Assembly: GCA_963575745.1 (NCBI GenBank)
Contig: CAUYUJ010016364.1
Coordinates: 16,001 to 80,000, forward strand
Source: Prorocentrum cordatum
Lineage: Eukaryota > Sar > Dinophyceae > Prorocentrales > Prorocentraceae
Length of the DNA: 64,000 nt
Reading direction: 5' to 3'
Shown here: positions 31,441-41,838 of the stretch, piece after piece
Position numbering within the stretch: position 1 is the first letter of the stretch
Layout: the number at the start of each line of letters is the position of its first letter
The notes under the pieces: model-generated
The model's input: the letters and a program-made list of their open reading frames with translations, nothing else
The model's database searches: none
What the model was told of the DNA's origin: nothing
Position numbers and translations under genes: made by a program

Positions 31441-31593
31441 CGTAAGGGCTTCGCCCCCTGCCGCCGGCTCCCTCTCTCGGAGAATGGGCCATGGAAGAGC
31501 TAAGTCATGAGGCTTTGGCGCTGTCGTGCAGCAGTATCGGAACTTCATGCGAGGCCGATTCGCAATCGGCAAAACCAACTGATCACAAGAGGG

Positions 31594-32165
31594 GTTACCA
31601 CACAGGGCGATTGGTAAGACGTGTATGGTTTACGAGCTTGGTTACCACACCTTGGGATTAAAGGGCCGAGGGAGTACTCGCAGTTTGGGTTACCACGCCT
31701 TGCGATTGATGTGCGTGAGGGGTGGCACCGAATTTCAGAAATGTGGCAAATCCCCTGTGTTTTTGGACCCTGACCCCGCGGATCTGCGTGAGGGGTGGCA
31801 CCGAATTTCAGAAATGTGGCAAATCCCATGTGTTTTTGGACCCTGACCCCGCGGATCTGCGTGAGGGGTGGCACCGAATTTCAGAAATGTGGCAAATCCC
31901 ATGTGTTTTTGGACCCTGACCCCGCGGATCTGCGTGAGGGGTGGCACCGAATTTCAGAAATGTGGCAAATCCCCTGTGTTTTTGGACCCTGACCCCGCGG
32001 ATCTGCGTGAGGGGTGGCACCGAATTTCAGAAATGTGGCAAATCCCCTGTGTTTTTGGACCCTGACCCCGCGGATCTGCGTGAGGGGTGGCACCGAATTT
32101 CAGAAATGTGGCACATCCCCTGTGTTTTTGGACCCTGACCCCGCGGATCTGCGTGAGGGGTGTCG
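31594..32165 (+). repeat. 73-bp tandem array (6 units) with short leader repeats
   Basis: 31594-31711 has three copies of GGTTACCACNCCTTGSGATT at ~58-bp spacing. From about 31712 to 32165 there are six units of exactly 73 bp (GGTGGCACCGAATTTCAGAA, ATGTGGCAAATCCCCTGTGT, TTTTGGACCCTGACCCCGCG, GATCTGCGTGAGG) that are nearly identical. The length is not a multiple of three, so the overlapping 65-70-aa ORFs are not genes. Confidence 0.95.
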
Positions 32166-32533
32166 ATTTCGAGCCCCCCCAGCAATTCAGACAACGCGCT
32201 CAGGGGGTGCTAAAAATCCCGTTTGGGCCTCCCCCCCCTCGCGCGGTCAATCACTTAGTTACAGTAACCAGCAAGAAGCAGAACTGTAACACTGGAAACT
32301 ACAAGCTACAACTGGTACAGGAAACTGCGAATCACGGTCCTACAGCCTGGTGGCCCCACAAGGGGGCCGGCGGATCTGTGTGTCCTGGGGCCCCTTCATA
32401 TATGTCTATATGTGTCGCGGCGGACGCTTTCTGGCCACACCGCTCGGGAAAGGACATGCTACAGGATGGATCTACCACATGTTCGGGTCGGGCATGCGCC
32501 TCCGAGGAGAACGTACAGCACTAGTATGTCGCA
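32166..32533. other. intergenic, nothing recognised
   Basis: Unique sequence. 32370-32397 (CTGTGTGTCCTGGGGCCCCTTC) looks like an isolated family D right end. Confidence 0.4.
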
Positions 32534-32570
32534 GGAGAGGAAAAAGCACACAGACACAATGGGCCCCTTC
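32534..32570 (+). mobile_element. family D deletion derivative, 37 bp
   Basis: The left end AGGAGAGGAAAAAGCACACA then GACACAAT is joined directly to the right end GGGCCCCTT, with about 120 bp of the interior missing. Confidence 0.75.
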
Positions 32571-32587
32571 AAGGTGGCGTGGGGGGT

Positions 32588-32745
32588 TTCGCGTTCGCCC
32601 AGGTTCGGACCACATGACCTTCGCAGATGGACCCGGCTCGAGAAGTGACGCGCGCGGAAAGATGGGGTCCGTGGTCCAGTCGTGTTTTGCTTCGATGCTG
32701 CATTCTTTCTGCAACGTCGGATCTCTGGGACGAGAGGGAAGAATA
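32588..32745 (+). repeat. family O dispersed repeat
   Basis: Family O shares TTCGAGCC or TTCGCCC near the start, a GGACCCTCACA-CGAT-GGC block, GGGGAATGNNGCAGAAAGAT, and ends ACGTCGGATCTC. Copies at 36815-36965 and 44015-44175 are closer to each other than to this one. Confidence 0.5.
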
Positions 32746-32809
32746 GGCACAGACTCGGAGGAGGAAAAGGTTGGGGTAGGGGATCGACTACAGAGTTGAT
32801 GTATCCCAC

Positions 32810-33430
32810 ATTCTTTCCCGACCATCCTGCGGTGTTGGGTACTCGTTTTTGAAGAGACGTCCCCGCTGTCCTTCCTTCTTTCTGTCCTCCTCCCCCTCTT
32901 CCACCTCCTCCTCGTCGTCCTCCTCCTCACGTTTCGATCGTGGCCCCCGAAGGAGCTTCACCGAAGGCCCCATCTTCCACATGCGTCCGCCACACCCATT
33001 TCGCACACACCTCACATTTCGTGGCCCCATAGGGAGCTCCACCGAAGGCCCCAGGGGCACCGTCCGCATGCGTCTGTCATACCCATTTCGGCATACCCCT
33101 CACACGTTTCGTGGCTCCACAGGGATTTCCATTGAAGGCCCACGTGGCACCGTCCACATGCGTCCGTCACACCCATTTCAGCATACCCCTCACACGTTTC
33201 GTGGCCCCACAGGTATTTCCACCGAAGGCCCAAGTGGCACCGTCCACATGCGTCCGTCACACCCATTTCGGCACACCCTCACACGCTTCATGGCCCCACA
33301 GGGAGCTGCACCGAAGGCCCAAGTGGCACCGTCCACATGCGTCCGTCACACCCATCTCGGCACCACCCCTCGCACGTTTCGTGGCCCCACAGGGAGCTCC
33401 ACCCAAGGCCCCATTGGCACCGTCCACGTA
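32810..33430 (+). repeat. second 89-bp satellite array with leader
   Basis: Leader CCGACCATCCTGCGGTGTTG then GGTACTCGTTTTTGAAGAGA (32819-32861), a pyrimidine-rich spacer, then about six units of 89-91 bp beginning TTTCGTGGCCCCATAGGGAG. It shares its core with the array at 14877 but has its own variable segment (GTGGCACCGTCCACATGCGT). Confidence 0.85.
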
Positions 33431-34078
33431 GAAGCGGGGGGAAGACGAAACTCGATGACGTATGCAGTAATATTGGGAATCCTGGGATTTGCGCGTATGA
33501 AGTTGTGTGTGTCCCTGGGCCCCTCCCGTACAGCCCTGGCAGGGTGCGCGAGGCGGCCCCCCTCACGCGGAGCCGAGCCGGGCGCTGCCGCGCGGCCTGC
33601 GCTGCATGGGCCTCCTTGAGAGCATCGGTCGCGAGGGGGCGACGGCCCCGAGAGCCTGGCGTCTCGATTTCTCCGCGCCGGGGCGTCCTCGCTTTTCCTC
33701 GGACGGCGGGACCCTCACAGAGCGAGCCGGCTCGGGAAGTGGCGCGGAGGGTTGGGCGCCGCGTAATGGGGGGGTCGTAAATGGGGGGGTGGCGAGGGTG
33801 GTTCGAAAAGGTACCCAAACGGTACCTAAACGAGCCCCCTGGGGCTCTGGAGGGGCCCGAAAGGGGCACGAAAGGGGACCTTTTCTGATCCCCCCGTTTA
33901 TGACCCCCCCATTAAGTCCCGCCCGAGAGAGATGGGGTCTAGGGTTCCGAGCGCGCTTTCTCACGGCGTGGGCCGGGAGCAGTGCTGGGCCGCCTCGGCC
34001 CCGCAGCGGGCCTCAAGATATCGCGTTTCAGTGTGCAGTGCGCGCCCATACTTGTTCCTAATATATAAATGTCTATAT
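33431..34078. other. intergenic, nothing recognised
   Basis: GC-rich. 33770-33910 has repeated GGGGGGTCGTAAATGGGGGG and opposed CCCCCCGTTTATGACCCCCC sequences, an inverted pair. No gene. Confidence 0.4.
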
Positions 34079-34316
34079 ATATACACATACATACATACAT
34101 ACAGGCAGACAGACAGACAGACAGACAGACGGACGGACGGACGGACGGACGGACGGACAGACAGACGGATATGCATACATACATACATGCATGCATGCAT
34201 GCATGCATGCATGCATACAAACATACACACATGCATACATGCATGCATGCATACAAACACATACACCTACCTACCTACCTACCTACCTACCTACCTACCT
34301 ACCTACCTACCTACCT

Positions 34317-34383
<67 letters not shown>

Positions 34384-34500
34384 TACATACACACATTCTT
34401 ACATTCATACATACATACATACGTACATTCATACATACATGCATACATGCATACATACGGGTATATATATATATATATATATATGTATAATTAGTGTTTA
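34079..34500 (+). repeat. ACAG/ACGG/CATG/CTAC tetranucleotide array
   Basis: Successive blocks of TACA, CAGA, CGGA, CATG, CTAC, then about sixteen CAGA units, TACA again and a (TA)n at about 34461-34482. ORFs through it are repeat translations. Confidence 0.95.
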
Positions 34501-34844
34501 TATGTGTACACATACATGTGTATATATACACTTCCCAATGTTAAAAAGAAAGTTGAAGCACAAACCAATTTTATACATACATGTGCATCTATAGCGCCAT
34601 ATCGCAAAGCGCTGCCAGTGCGTCGCGAAGAGCGCCTGGCTGCTGTCCGCCTGCCTGCCCCCTCCCCGTCACCCGCGCTGGGCCTGGGCGCCTCGTGGCT
34701 CGCCGGGGCTCCCTGACCAGCCCCTGCTCCGCTTGCTTCCGTCCGCGGCCCCAGCGCTCCCCAGCCCACTCCCGGGGGCTCGTTTTACCAGAGATCTGGC
34801 TCGGACCCCCCCCAAAACGAGGTGGTGACCACGCTGTCTGGTGA
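34501..34844. other. intergenic, nothing recognised
   Basis: No gene or defined repeat seen. Confidence 0.4.
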
Positions 34845-35030
34845 CCCAGACCCCCTCTAGTAATGAAAAAATCATGACGGGAGGTTTTTCTTAATTTTCG
34901 GCCTCCGGGGGCCCTCACCGGGCCTCGGGAGCGTCAAAAGACGACTCAGGACGAGAAACCAGTCATGGGGAAAGGGTCGGGACCTGTGGGGGTCGACGTC
35001 ATGAAAAAATCATTACGTCGGGGGTCTGGG
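34845..35030 (+). mobile_element. family A MITE, complete
   Basis: CCCAGACCCCC left, GGGGGTCTGGG right. Both inner hairpins are kept (TAATGAAAAAATCATGACG and CATGAAAAAATCATTACG). Confidence 0.9.
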
Positions 35031-35159
35031 CTCTTCGAGCCAGACCGATCTGGGCGGGTCCCGGGGCTCGGAGTTTAGCAAAGACGCCCGGTATGACAAA
35101 TGCGGCGTAAGGATCTCAGTATCCTGGCGGGTTGCCCGAGAAGCCGCGGGTTCGACCGT

Positions 35160-35220
35160 TAAGTCGGGCATGCCTCTCTACAGGAGGAATCTTCAAACAT
35201 AGACAAAAGATAAGAGTCTG
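35160..35220 (+). mobile_element. family B MITE, left end only
   Basis: TTAAGTCGGGCATGCCTCTC then TACAGGAGGAATCTTCAAAC; truncated after about 55 bp. Confidence 0.7.
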
Positions 35221-35478
35221 GGGACGAGTTTCCTACTGTTTGGGGCTATTCTTGTTGATTGTTTGACTCGTGTTGACCTGCGCATGCTGTCGAACGCTGG
35301 CCCTTTGGTTGGAGCTGGCCCCGGGTCGGCCAGGCGGCCGCCGCGCCCGCGTGCCAGTGCTTCTTCATCGGGGACCCCGGCGGCCCAGAGGCGCGACGGG
35401 CGTTGTCGCTGCAGGGGGGGGCGAAGAGGGGAAGAACGAGCGCCAGAGAAGACCCAAGGTGCACCAGCGATGCTGCAA
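35221..35478. other. intergenic
   Basis: GC-rich sequence, nothing recognised. Confidence 0.4.
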
Positions 35479-35665
35479 CCCAGACCCCCTCGGGTCATGG
35501 AACAAATAATGACGGAGGGTTTTTTCGCTATTCTCGACCCCCACGGCCCCTAACCGAGCCTCGGAATTGTCAAACAACGATTCAGGATGGGAAACGGGTC
35601 CTGGGGAATGGGTCGAGACCCTGGGGGTCGACGCTATGACAAGTTCATGACGTCGGAGGTCTGGG
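35479..35665 (+). mobile_element. family A MITE, complete
   Basis: CCCAGACCCCC left; right end CATGACGTCGGAGGTCTGGG. Confidence 0.85.
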
Positions 35666-35828
35666 AAGGAGTAAATACCATTACCCTTCCCTCTTTTTCG
35701 CCTTTTGGGCCTTCTGGCTGGGCCTGGGCACCGTCGACAAGAGGGCTCGGGAGGGAGCGCCGGTCCCATGATGGGCTTATTTTCCACCACCACAAACCAT
35801 AAGTTGGAGGGGGGGAGGAGGTGGAGGA

Positions 35829-36011
35829 CCCAGAGATCCAACGCATTGGAAAAGTCAAGACGGAGGTTTTTCGCCAATTTCGGCCCCTAGGGGCCCTCGC
35901 CGGGCCTCGGGACCTTCAAAAAACAACTCAGGATGAAAAGCCGGTCCTGGGGAAAGGGTCGGGACCTCTGGGGGTCGACGTATTGAAAAAATCACGACGT
36001 CGGATCTCTGG
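35829..36011 (+). mobile_element. family A MITE, CCCAGAGATCC subfamily
   Basis: Left end CCCAGAGATCCAACGCATTG; right end AATCACGACGTCGGATCTCT then GG. The ends are inverted copies of each other. Confidence 0.9.
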
Positions 36012-36320
36012 AGAGGTGGAGGATGAGGAGCAGGAAGAGGAGGAGGGGGAGGTGGAGGAGGAGGAGCAGGAGCAGGAGGAGGAGGAGGAGGAGGAGGACG
36101 CGCCCGAAGGAAGGAGGGCGGGGAGGGGGGAGGGAGGGCGGGAGGGTTGAGGAGGGATGGGTGGGTGGGAGTCGGGAGAACGGGCGAGCGGGGGAGGGAA
36201 ACTGGATGGAGGCACGGGGGCCAGGAGAGGGCGGGCTGGTGGGGAGGGTGGGGGGGGAGGGAAACGAAACCACCGAAGAGGGCGGGGAGGGAGGGGAGGG
36301 GAGTGAGGAGAGGGAGCGAC
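36012..36320 (+). repeat. (GGA)n and GGGAGGG purine tract
   Basis: GGA units to about 36100, then a looser G-rich stretch with GGGAGGGAGG runs. Confidence 0.85.
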
Positions 36321-36443
36321 CTCGGGGGGTTCGGAACCGTCAAAAAATCGACTCGGGATGAACAGCCGGACCCATGGAAATGGTCGAGACCGCCGGGGGT
36401 CGACGATATTGTCATGAAGAAATCATGACGTCCGGGGTCTGGG
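36321..36443 (+). mobile_element. family A MITE, right half
   Basis: Begins in the core (GGGGGTTCGGAACCGTCAAA) and ends AATCATGACGTCCGGGGTCT then GGG. Confidence 0.75.
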
Positions 36444-36616
36444 AGGAAGGGGGTGAAGAGGGGGAGCGAGGAGGGAGGGAGGGAGGAGGGGGAGGGAATT
36501 GTGCCACAGGCCGCGTCGCTGCCCGGGCACCTGTCCGTGGACACCTGGATGTCGGCCAGAGAAGGCGGAGCCCGCTGGTGCCATCCCGCAGGACGCCAGC
36601 TGGTTGCGCCCTAGGG

Positions 36617-36793
36617 TACTCCAGATTTCGTAATAAAGGGAGGGGGGTCTCATCTCGGGGGGGGTCTCTTCCAGGCTATCTTGGAGGGTCTGGGGTGGTC
36701 TGGGGACGATGTTTTGGAGGGTTCTCCCACGGGGGAGGTCTGAAATGGCTTGTCTTGGAGGGTCCAGACCCCCTCCCTTTTATTACGAAGTAG
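36617..36793 (-). mobile_element. family C MITE
   Basis: TACTCCAGATTTCGTAATAA left, TTTTATTACGAAGTA right (last bases diverged). Orientation is opposite to the copy at 1964. Confidence 0.8.
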
Positions 36794-36814
36794 TATGCCT
36801 TATCGTTTTCGAGC

Positions 36815-36965
36815 CGAGCGTGTTCGCCCAGTTTCGGGCCCCGGAGCCCTCACAGATCGATCTGGCACGGGGAATGACGCAGAAAGATGAGGTCCAGCGC
36901 TCCGGTCCTAATTGATGTGTCACGCTGCTGCGCTTCTCGTCGTAGCGTCTGATCTCAGGAGACTC
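36815..36965 (+). repeat. family O dispersed repeat
   Basis: Begins TTCGAGCCGAGCGTGTTCGC and contains ACGGGGAATGACGCAGAAAG then ATGAGGTCCAGCGCT. Confidence 0.55.
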
Positions 36966-36999
36966 GGCCTCAGGAGCTCTGCTCGGCCACGTGAGGGGG

Positions 37000-37041
37000 G
37001 GGTCCACATCATGGGAAAGAACATGACGTCGGGGGTCTGGG
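37000..37041 (+). mobile_element. family A MITE, right end fragment
   Basis: GGTCCACATCATGGGAAAGA then ACATGACGTCGGGGGTCTGG. Confidence 0.65.
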
Positions 37042-37311
37042 GACATGGATGATAGACCTTGGCACCGCTTCATGGATTCTCTCGTCGTGGCGGTTGTAAT
37101 CCTCTGCGCGGGGGTTGGGGGTTGGGGCGGGGGGGGCGAAACGAGTTTCTGTCGTAGCGCTGCGCTGCATGGGCCCCGGGAAGCTCGACCGAGAGGGGAG
37201 GAGGAGGGCAGCTCCGCTCCAACCCGGTCCCTGGACCCGGACCCCTGCCAGGGTCGAGCCGACAGGCTGGTCGAGCCGCGTCCCGCCGTGGCGGCGAGGG
37301 GGCCCCCTTTC

Positions 37312-37475
37312 AGGAGGGAAAACAACACACAGACACAATTAATCGTCGGTTACCCAGAAAATATATAAAAAACAAATATGGGAAGTGGGGGGGAAGACAA
37401 AAACCGAGAAAATGTGGGAAAATATTGGGGATCCTGTTATTTGTGTGTATTCATTTGTGTGTCCTAGTGTCCCTT
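37312..37475 (+). mobile_element. family D element
   Basis: Start AGGAGGGAAAACAACACACA, end TTTGTGTGTCCTAGTGTCCC then TT. The 45 bp before it (CGAGCCGCGTCCCGCCGTGG onward) is repeated before the copy at 37883. Confidence 0.8.
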
Positions 37476-37539
37476 CACCCGTCTCCCCCTTTGTTCTGCT
37501 GGACGGACCTGGTTCGGGTCGGCGGCGAGCGAGAGGGGG

Positions 37540-37692
37540 GAAGCGAGAAGGAGAGGGCCCTCTCAGAAGGTTCGGCAGTCCCCCGGCCTTCTGAGGAGTT
37601 CTGTTCACGCCTGCCCCGAGGACGAAACGCACACACTTCTCAGAAGGCGCGAGGGCTTCTGAGAAGTCCTGCCGCCTTCTCAGAAGCCTGAA
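37540..37692. repeat. CCTTCTCAGAAGG palindrome cluster
   Basis: CTTCTGAGAAG/CTTCTCAGAAG palindromes recur several times in 150 bp; similar clusters are at 8173-8260 and 40650-40870. Confidence 0.6.
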
Positions 37693-37828
37693 GTCGGGCC
37701 TGTCCCTCTAAAAGGGGAATATTCAAAAATAGCAAAAGTAGTCTGGGGACTATTTGTTTAGTATGTTTTTTGAAGATGTTTTTAATTTGTCATCCAATAT
37801 CCCCCTGCAGGGGGACAGGCCCGACCTG
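37693..37828 (+). mobile_element. family B MITE
   Basis: GTCGGGCCTGTCCCTCTAAA left, GCAGGGGGACAGGCCCGACC right. Flanks CAGAAGCCT and GAGAAGCCT match at 8 of 9 positions. Confidence 0.85.
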
Positions 37829-37882
37829 AGAGAAGCCTGTCTCGAGCCGCGTCCCGCCGTGGCGGCGAGGGAGCCCCCTTTC

Positions 37883-38010
37883 AGGAGGGAAAAAAACACA
37901 GAGACACAATGAATCGTCGGCTACCCAGAAAATATAAAAAATATGGGAAGTGGGGGGGAAGACAGAAACCCAGAAAAGATGGGAAAATACTGGGGATCCT
38001 CATAAAACTC
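37883..38010 (+). mobile_element. family D element, right end lost
   Basis: Start AGGAGGGAAAAAAACACAGA; breaks off after AAAATACTGGGGATCCT. Confidence 0.75.
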
Positions 38011-38199
38011 ATGGCCCCCCCCTCGCTCGCCGCCGATCTGGGCCACCTCGGCCCCCCCCGGTCGCTTCCAGCCCTGGCCCGCGCGCCCGGGGGCGGCGTC
38101 CGAGGGGGACTGTAATTCCAGGAGGGGCAGCATCGGCGCCCGCAGCCGCCCACTCCTCGCCCAGCGGGGCCTCGACCTCCCGCCCCTCGAGCAGGCCTC

Positions 38200-38395
38200 C
38201 TCCCTCCTCTCCCTCCTCCCTCCTCTCCCTCCTCTCCCTCCTCTCCCTCCTCCTCCTCCGCCTCCTCCTCCCTCCTCCCCTCCTCCTCCTCCTCCTCCTC
38301 CTCCTCCTTTTTCTCCTCCTCCTCCTCTTCCTCCTCCTCCTCCTCTTCCTCCTCCTCCCTCCTTCCCCCTCTCTCTTCCTCCCTCTTCATCCCGG
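38200..38395 (+). repeat. (CTC)n pyrimidine tract
   Basis: CTCTCCCTC and CTC units with some TTT interruptions. Confidence 0.95.
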
Positions 38396-38410
38396 ATCGG
38401 CTGCAAAGTT

Positions 38411-38583
38411 TCGGAGGTGGACAGACCTCCTACCCTGGCACGTCGATTCAGGAATTTTGGCTGTTTTCGGTTCGCGAGGGGGCGTCGTGGCCGCCATTTT
38501 TGTGGGCCCAGGTCCGCCGGTTTCGGTCCCAGGCCGTTTTCACTCAGGGGAGGTTTACGAAAGGGAGGTGTGTCCACCGCCGA
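38411..38583 (+). mobile_element. family H MITE
   Basis: TCGGAGGTGGACAGACCTCC left, complement TCGGCGGTGGACACACCTCC right. Flanks AAGTT and AAATT fit a 5-bp duplication. It lies next to a decayed family I piece at 38584-38695. Confidence 0.85.
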
Positions 38584-38699
38584 AAATTGATGTCCCCCAA
38601 AGTGGATTGCCTCGTCGGACTTGCGAGACACCGTGCAAACTGGGCGAGAACAGCTGATTCTGGGGTGAAGCAATTGAATAATTAGTCGATCTCCTCCTC

Positions 38700-39239
38700 G
38701 AACCCAGCGCGGGAGGGTGTGGTTTCGTCTGCGGGGGCCCGTCGCCAGCCTGTCCGCGATGTATCTATCGCCCATGCCAGACCGACGTTTTTCCCCCCCT
38801 CTCCCCGGAGCCAGTCTCCCCCTAACTATCGCTCCCCCTCTTCAGGGTGCCCTCGGGAGCAAAAAGGGGAGGACCATGCAGCGGCCTCCACCCTGACCTT
38901 CCAGAGAGCTATGTTTTAGCACTGGAGGCCTAAAAACCTTAAAAAATGACAAAACGAAGCAGCCTAAAAGCAAGACGTAGAACAGCTCTGGGATAGGTTT
39001 TCAGGTCGGGTGCTATCTTTCTAGCCCTCCTGGAAGGTCAGGGCAGTGCGCCCCTCCGAGGCCCCTGGGGCCCCCGAGTGGCGCAGAAGGCTGGGGGTGT
39101 GCTGTGGGGCGAGGGGAGCACCCTCGGCAGCCCCTCCCTGCCCGGACCTCGAGCGCCGCGCAGGGGTGGCCATGTGCGCTCCGGTCCAGAGGTCGGGGGT
39201 TGAACGGCTTCCCCCGGGGCCGTCGGCGACCCGAGGAGA
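38700..39239. other. intergenic, nothing recognised
   Basis: No gene or defined repeat seen. Confidence 0.4.
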
Positions 39240-39400
39240 GGAGGGCGAGGAGGAGGAGGAGGGGGAGGAGGAGGAGGAGGAGGAGGAGGAGGAGGAGGAG
39301 GAGGAGGAGGAGGAGGAGGAGGAGGAGGAGGGGGGGGGGAGGAGGAGGAGGAGGAGGGGGAGGAGGAGGAGGGGGAGGCGGAGGAGGGGAGGGGGGAGGT
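39240..39400 (+). repeat. (GGA)n purine tract
   Basis: GGA units, pure in the middle. Confidence 0.95.
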
Positions 39401-39556
39401 CGGCCGAAGCCCTTCGGAGACTTCCAGGTCGGGGTCCCGTGGTAAAATTTGTGGGCCCCCCCCCCCGGGCGTGCAGGGAGTGGCCCGCCGCGGGCGGGGA
39501 GGTCGAGAGTCGGGGGGCCCGGGCGAGGACCCGATCGAGCAGTCTTGACGCTACGA

Positions 39557-39747
39557 TTAAGTCGGGCGTGCCCCCTACAAGGGGATTTTCGATGAAAAAT
39601 AACAGATACCCCAAAAAACACCAAAAAGGTCAAACAATACTCCAAAAAATAGTCCCCAGACTATGTTTGGACTAATTTTTGATTATTGTTGGTGGTATTT
39701 TTTATTTTTCGTCGAAGATCCCTATGTAGGGGGACAGGCCCGACTTC
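39557..39747 (+). mobile_element. family B MITE, ~54-bp inverted ends, 9-bp duplication
   Basis: ACGCTACGA (39548-39556) and ACGCTGCGA (39748-39756) differ at one position. The ends match over about 54 bp, as far as CGACGAAAAATAA. The central AAATAGTCCCCAGACTAT is present. Confidence 0.9.
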
Positions 39748-39756
39748 ACGCTGCGA

Positions 39757-40349
39757 GCGCCTGGAGCGCTCGGCAGCCTGCGCAAGAAAAAAAGATCGAG
39801 CGATCGAGGGTGTGGGCGCGCCAGACCCGCGATCGATGCGGACGTCTCCCCGGTTCGACCAGGGCGGCGTGCTGCCTCGATGGCTGCCTCCGAGCCCAGA
39901 CCGATGCGTTCGACGGCCCACATCCCGATCTTGGGCCCAAGACGCGACAATCAACGTCTTGAAATATCTGACCGCCTTGGAGCATGACGACTGGAGCTGG
40001 CCACCTGGTCCATTGCGAGGGGTAGATCGTGCAGTGTTGTGCACATGCGTCTGCCATGTAGTAAATAATCAGAATTGCAATTCCCCAGACATGTTCGGGT
40101 CGCGAAGAACATGACGGAGATGTGTCGTCGCTTTCCGCCTCTGGGGCCCCTCGCCAGGCCACAGGGCTCACCGCTGAAAACTGGCAGCACCGCGAGAAGC
40201 CACGGCCGGAGCCCTGCAGACCCCACCTTTCTCTGAGCGAGACTGCTCGTGCCGCATCGACGTCGTGAGGGCACCGCGGCCAGAAGCAGGGCGGAATCGC
40301 CCAGTGTGGAAGAAAGCGCAACGCCAGGATCTCAGGGTGTACGTATACC
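39757..40349. other. intergenic, nothing recognised
   Basis: No recognisable gene. Confidence 0.4.
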
Positions 40350-40505
40350 CAGCCTCCCTGGGCTCATGAGGAAATCATGTCGGAAGGTGTTCTCATTATT
40401 TTCGGCCTACGGAGGCCCTTTAGCAGGCCTCGGGACTGTGAACAGAAGTATTCAGGAAACCTTTGGTGGTCGACGTTATGACACAAAATCATGACGTCGG
40501 GTGTG
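40350..40505 (+). mobile_element. family A MITE, diverged
   Basis: GAGGAAATCATGTCGGAAGG near the left, ACACAAAATCATGACGTCGG right; several internal deletions. Confidence 0.7.
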
Positions 40506-40864
40506 TGTGGGTACACCGTGGCAGGGCACTGTGGTAGTGCACAGGAGCCTCCTGCATAGCGCAGGGGTGGCCTAACCGCCTAACCGACCCCTGGCTGGCA
40601 GCTCTCACAAAAGGGCGTTTTGCTACAGGAGGTTCAGTCTTCCCTGGAAGATCGGCGGCGAGCGAGGGGGGAAGTGAGACTGAGAAGGCCTTCTCAAAAG
40701 GCGGCGGCACATTTCATTATTATATTACATCTATAGATCAACATCTTAAACACAAAAGGCGGCGGGGCTTTTCAGAAGGCCTCTGGCCTTCTGATAGGTT
40801 GTCTGTGTCGTCGGGGAAGGCTCAGACCACTTCTCAGAATGCAGGGGGGCTTCCGAGCATTCTG
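40506..40864. other. intergenic with CTTCTCAGAAGG motifs
   Basis: GAAGGCCTTCTCAAAAGGCG and related palindromes; no gene. Confidence 0.4.
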
Positions 40865-41130
40865 ACCAAGACCCCCGCCGTCATGATTTTGTTCACCCTG
40901 TCGACCCCCTGAGTTCTCGGCCCATTTCTCCAGGACCCGTTTCTGAGACTTTCGATGGTCCTGAGGCCCTGTAGGGGCCCCCAATTGCCGTCGTGACTTC
41001 TTCATGACCCGCGGGGACTTCTCGTCCTGAGCCGTTTTTGACGGACCCGAGGCCTGGTGAGGGCCCCTGGAGGCCGAAAAGAACGAAACATTTTCCGTCG
41101 TGATTTTTTCAACACCCGAGGGGTCTCGCG
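40865..41130 (-). mobile_element. two truncated family A MITEs in tandem
   Basis: 40865-41018 starts AAGACCCCCGCCGTCATGAT; 41020-41130 has core GGACCCGAGGCCTGGTGAGG and ends TCAACACCCGAGGGGTCTCG. Both are reversed relative to the copy at 9062. Confidence 0.75.
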
Positions 41131-41254
41131 AGAGAAAACCCGCCCATTCTCTTTCCCCTGAGCTCGCCGCGCCGCTGGCGTCCTCCGGCCATCTCCCGTC
41201 GGTTGCGACGCCCGATCATCTTCCAGAGAAGGTCGCGACGCTCGATACGTCCTC

Positions 41255-41439
41255 CCCAGACCTCCTCGGGTCATGAAAAATCATGACGGAAGTTTTTTCC
41301 TTATGTTCGGCTCCTGGGGGCCCGTACCGGGCCTCGGGACCGTCGAAACACGACTCAGGATGAAAAACCGGTCCCGGGGAAGGGGTTGAGACCTCTTGGG
41401 GTCGACGTCCTGAAAAGATCACGGTGTCGGGGGTCTGGG
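41255..41439 (+). mobile_element. family A MITE, complete
   Basis: CCCAGACCTCCTCGGGTCAT left, GTGTCGGGGGTCTGGG right. Confidence 0.85.
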
Positions 41440-41512
41440 TCCAGAGCTGACAGATCTCAGAGATTCTCGATACATGCTCTCCCGAACGGGTCCTCGTCCT
41501 GGCCTCGTCCAA

Positions 41513-41672
41513 CCCAGACCCCCGACGTCATGATTTCTTCATTGCGTCGATCCCCAGAGTTCTCGACCCATTCCACAGCACCAGCTTCTCATCCAGAATC
41601 GTTTTCTGACGGTCCCGGGGCCCCGTGAGGGCCCCCAGAGGCCGAAAATTTTGAAAAACTTCCCGTCATGAT
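41513..41672 (-). mobile_element. family A MITE, complete but for one end
   Basis: CCCAGACCCCCGACGTCATG left. It runs into family D at the right; a matching terminal piece with GTCATGATTTTTTCATGCCC and GGGGGTCTGGG appears at 41903-41948. Confidence 0.8.
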
Positions 41673-41681
41673 TTTTGTGTA

Positions 41682-41838
41682 AGGAGGGGAAAAACACACA
41701 GACGCAATTCATCGCCCATTCCCCCGAAAACATGGAACAATAATCATGGGAAGGAAGACAAACACCCAGAACATGTGGGAACATATAGGTAATATGGTTA
41801 CATGTGTGTGTATTTATTTGTGTGTCCCAGGGCCCCTT
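41682..41838 (+). mobile_element. family D element
   Basis: Start AGGAGGGGAAAAACACACAG, end TTTGTGTGTCCCAGGGCCCC then TT. It lies between two parts of reversed family A sequence and may have inserted into it. Confidence 0.8.

Noticed and set aside
31712-33430. CRISPR-like appearance of the 73-bp and 89-bp arrays
   Set aside because: Whole units repeat with no unique spacers, and the setting is a eukaryotic nuclear genome.
35098-35162. tRNA-like stretch with a GCGGGTTCGACCG B-box look-alike
   Set aside because: I could not fold a proper anticodon arm or acceptor stem, and a family B end cuts it off; at best a tRNA-derived scrap.
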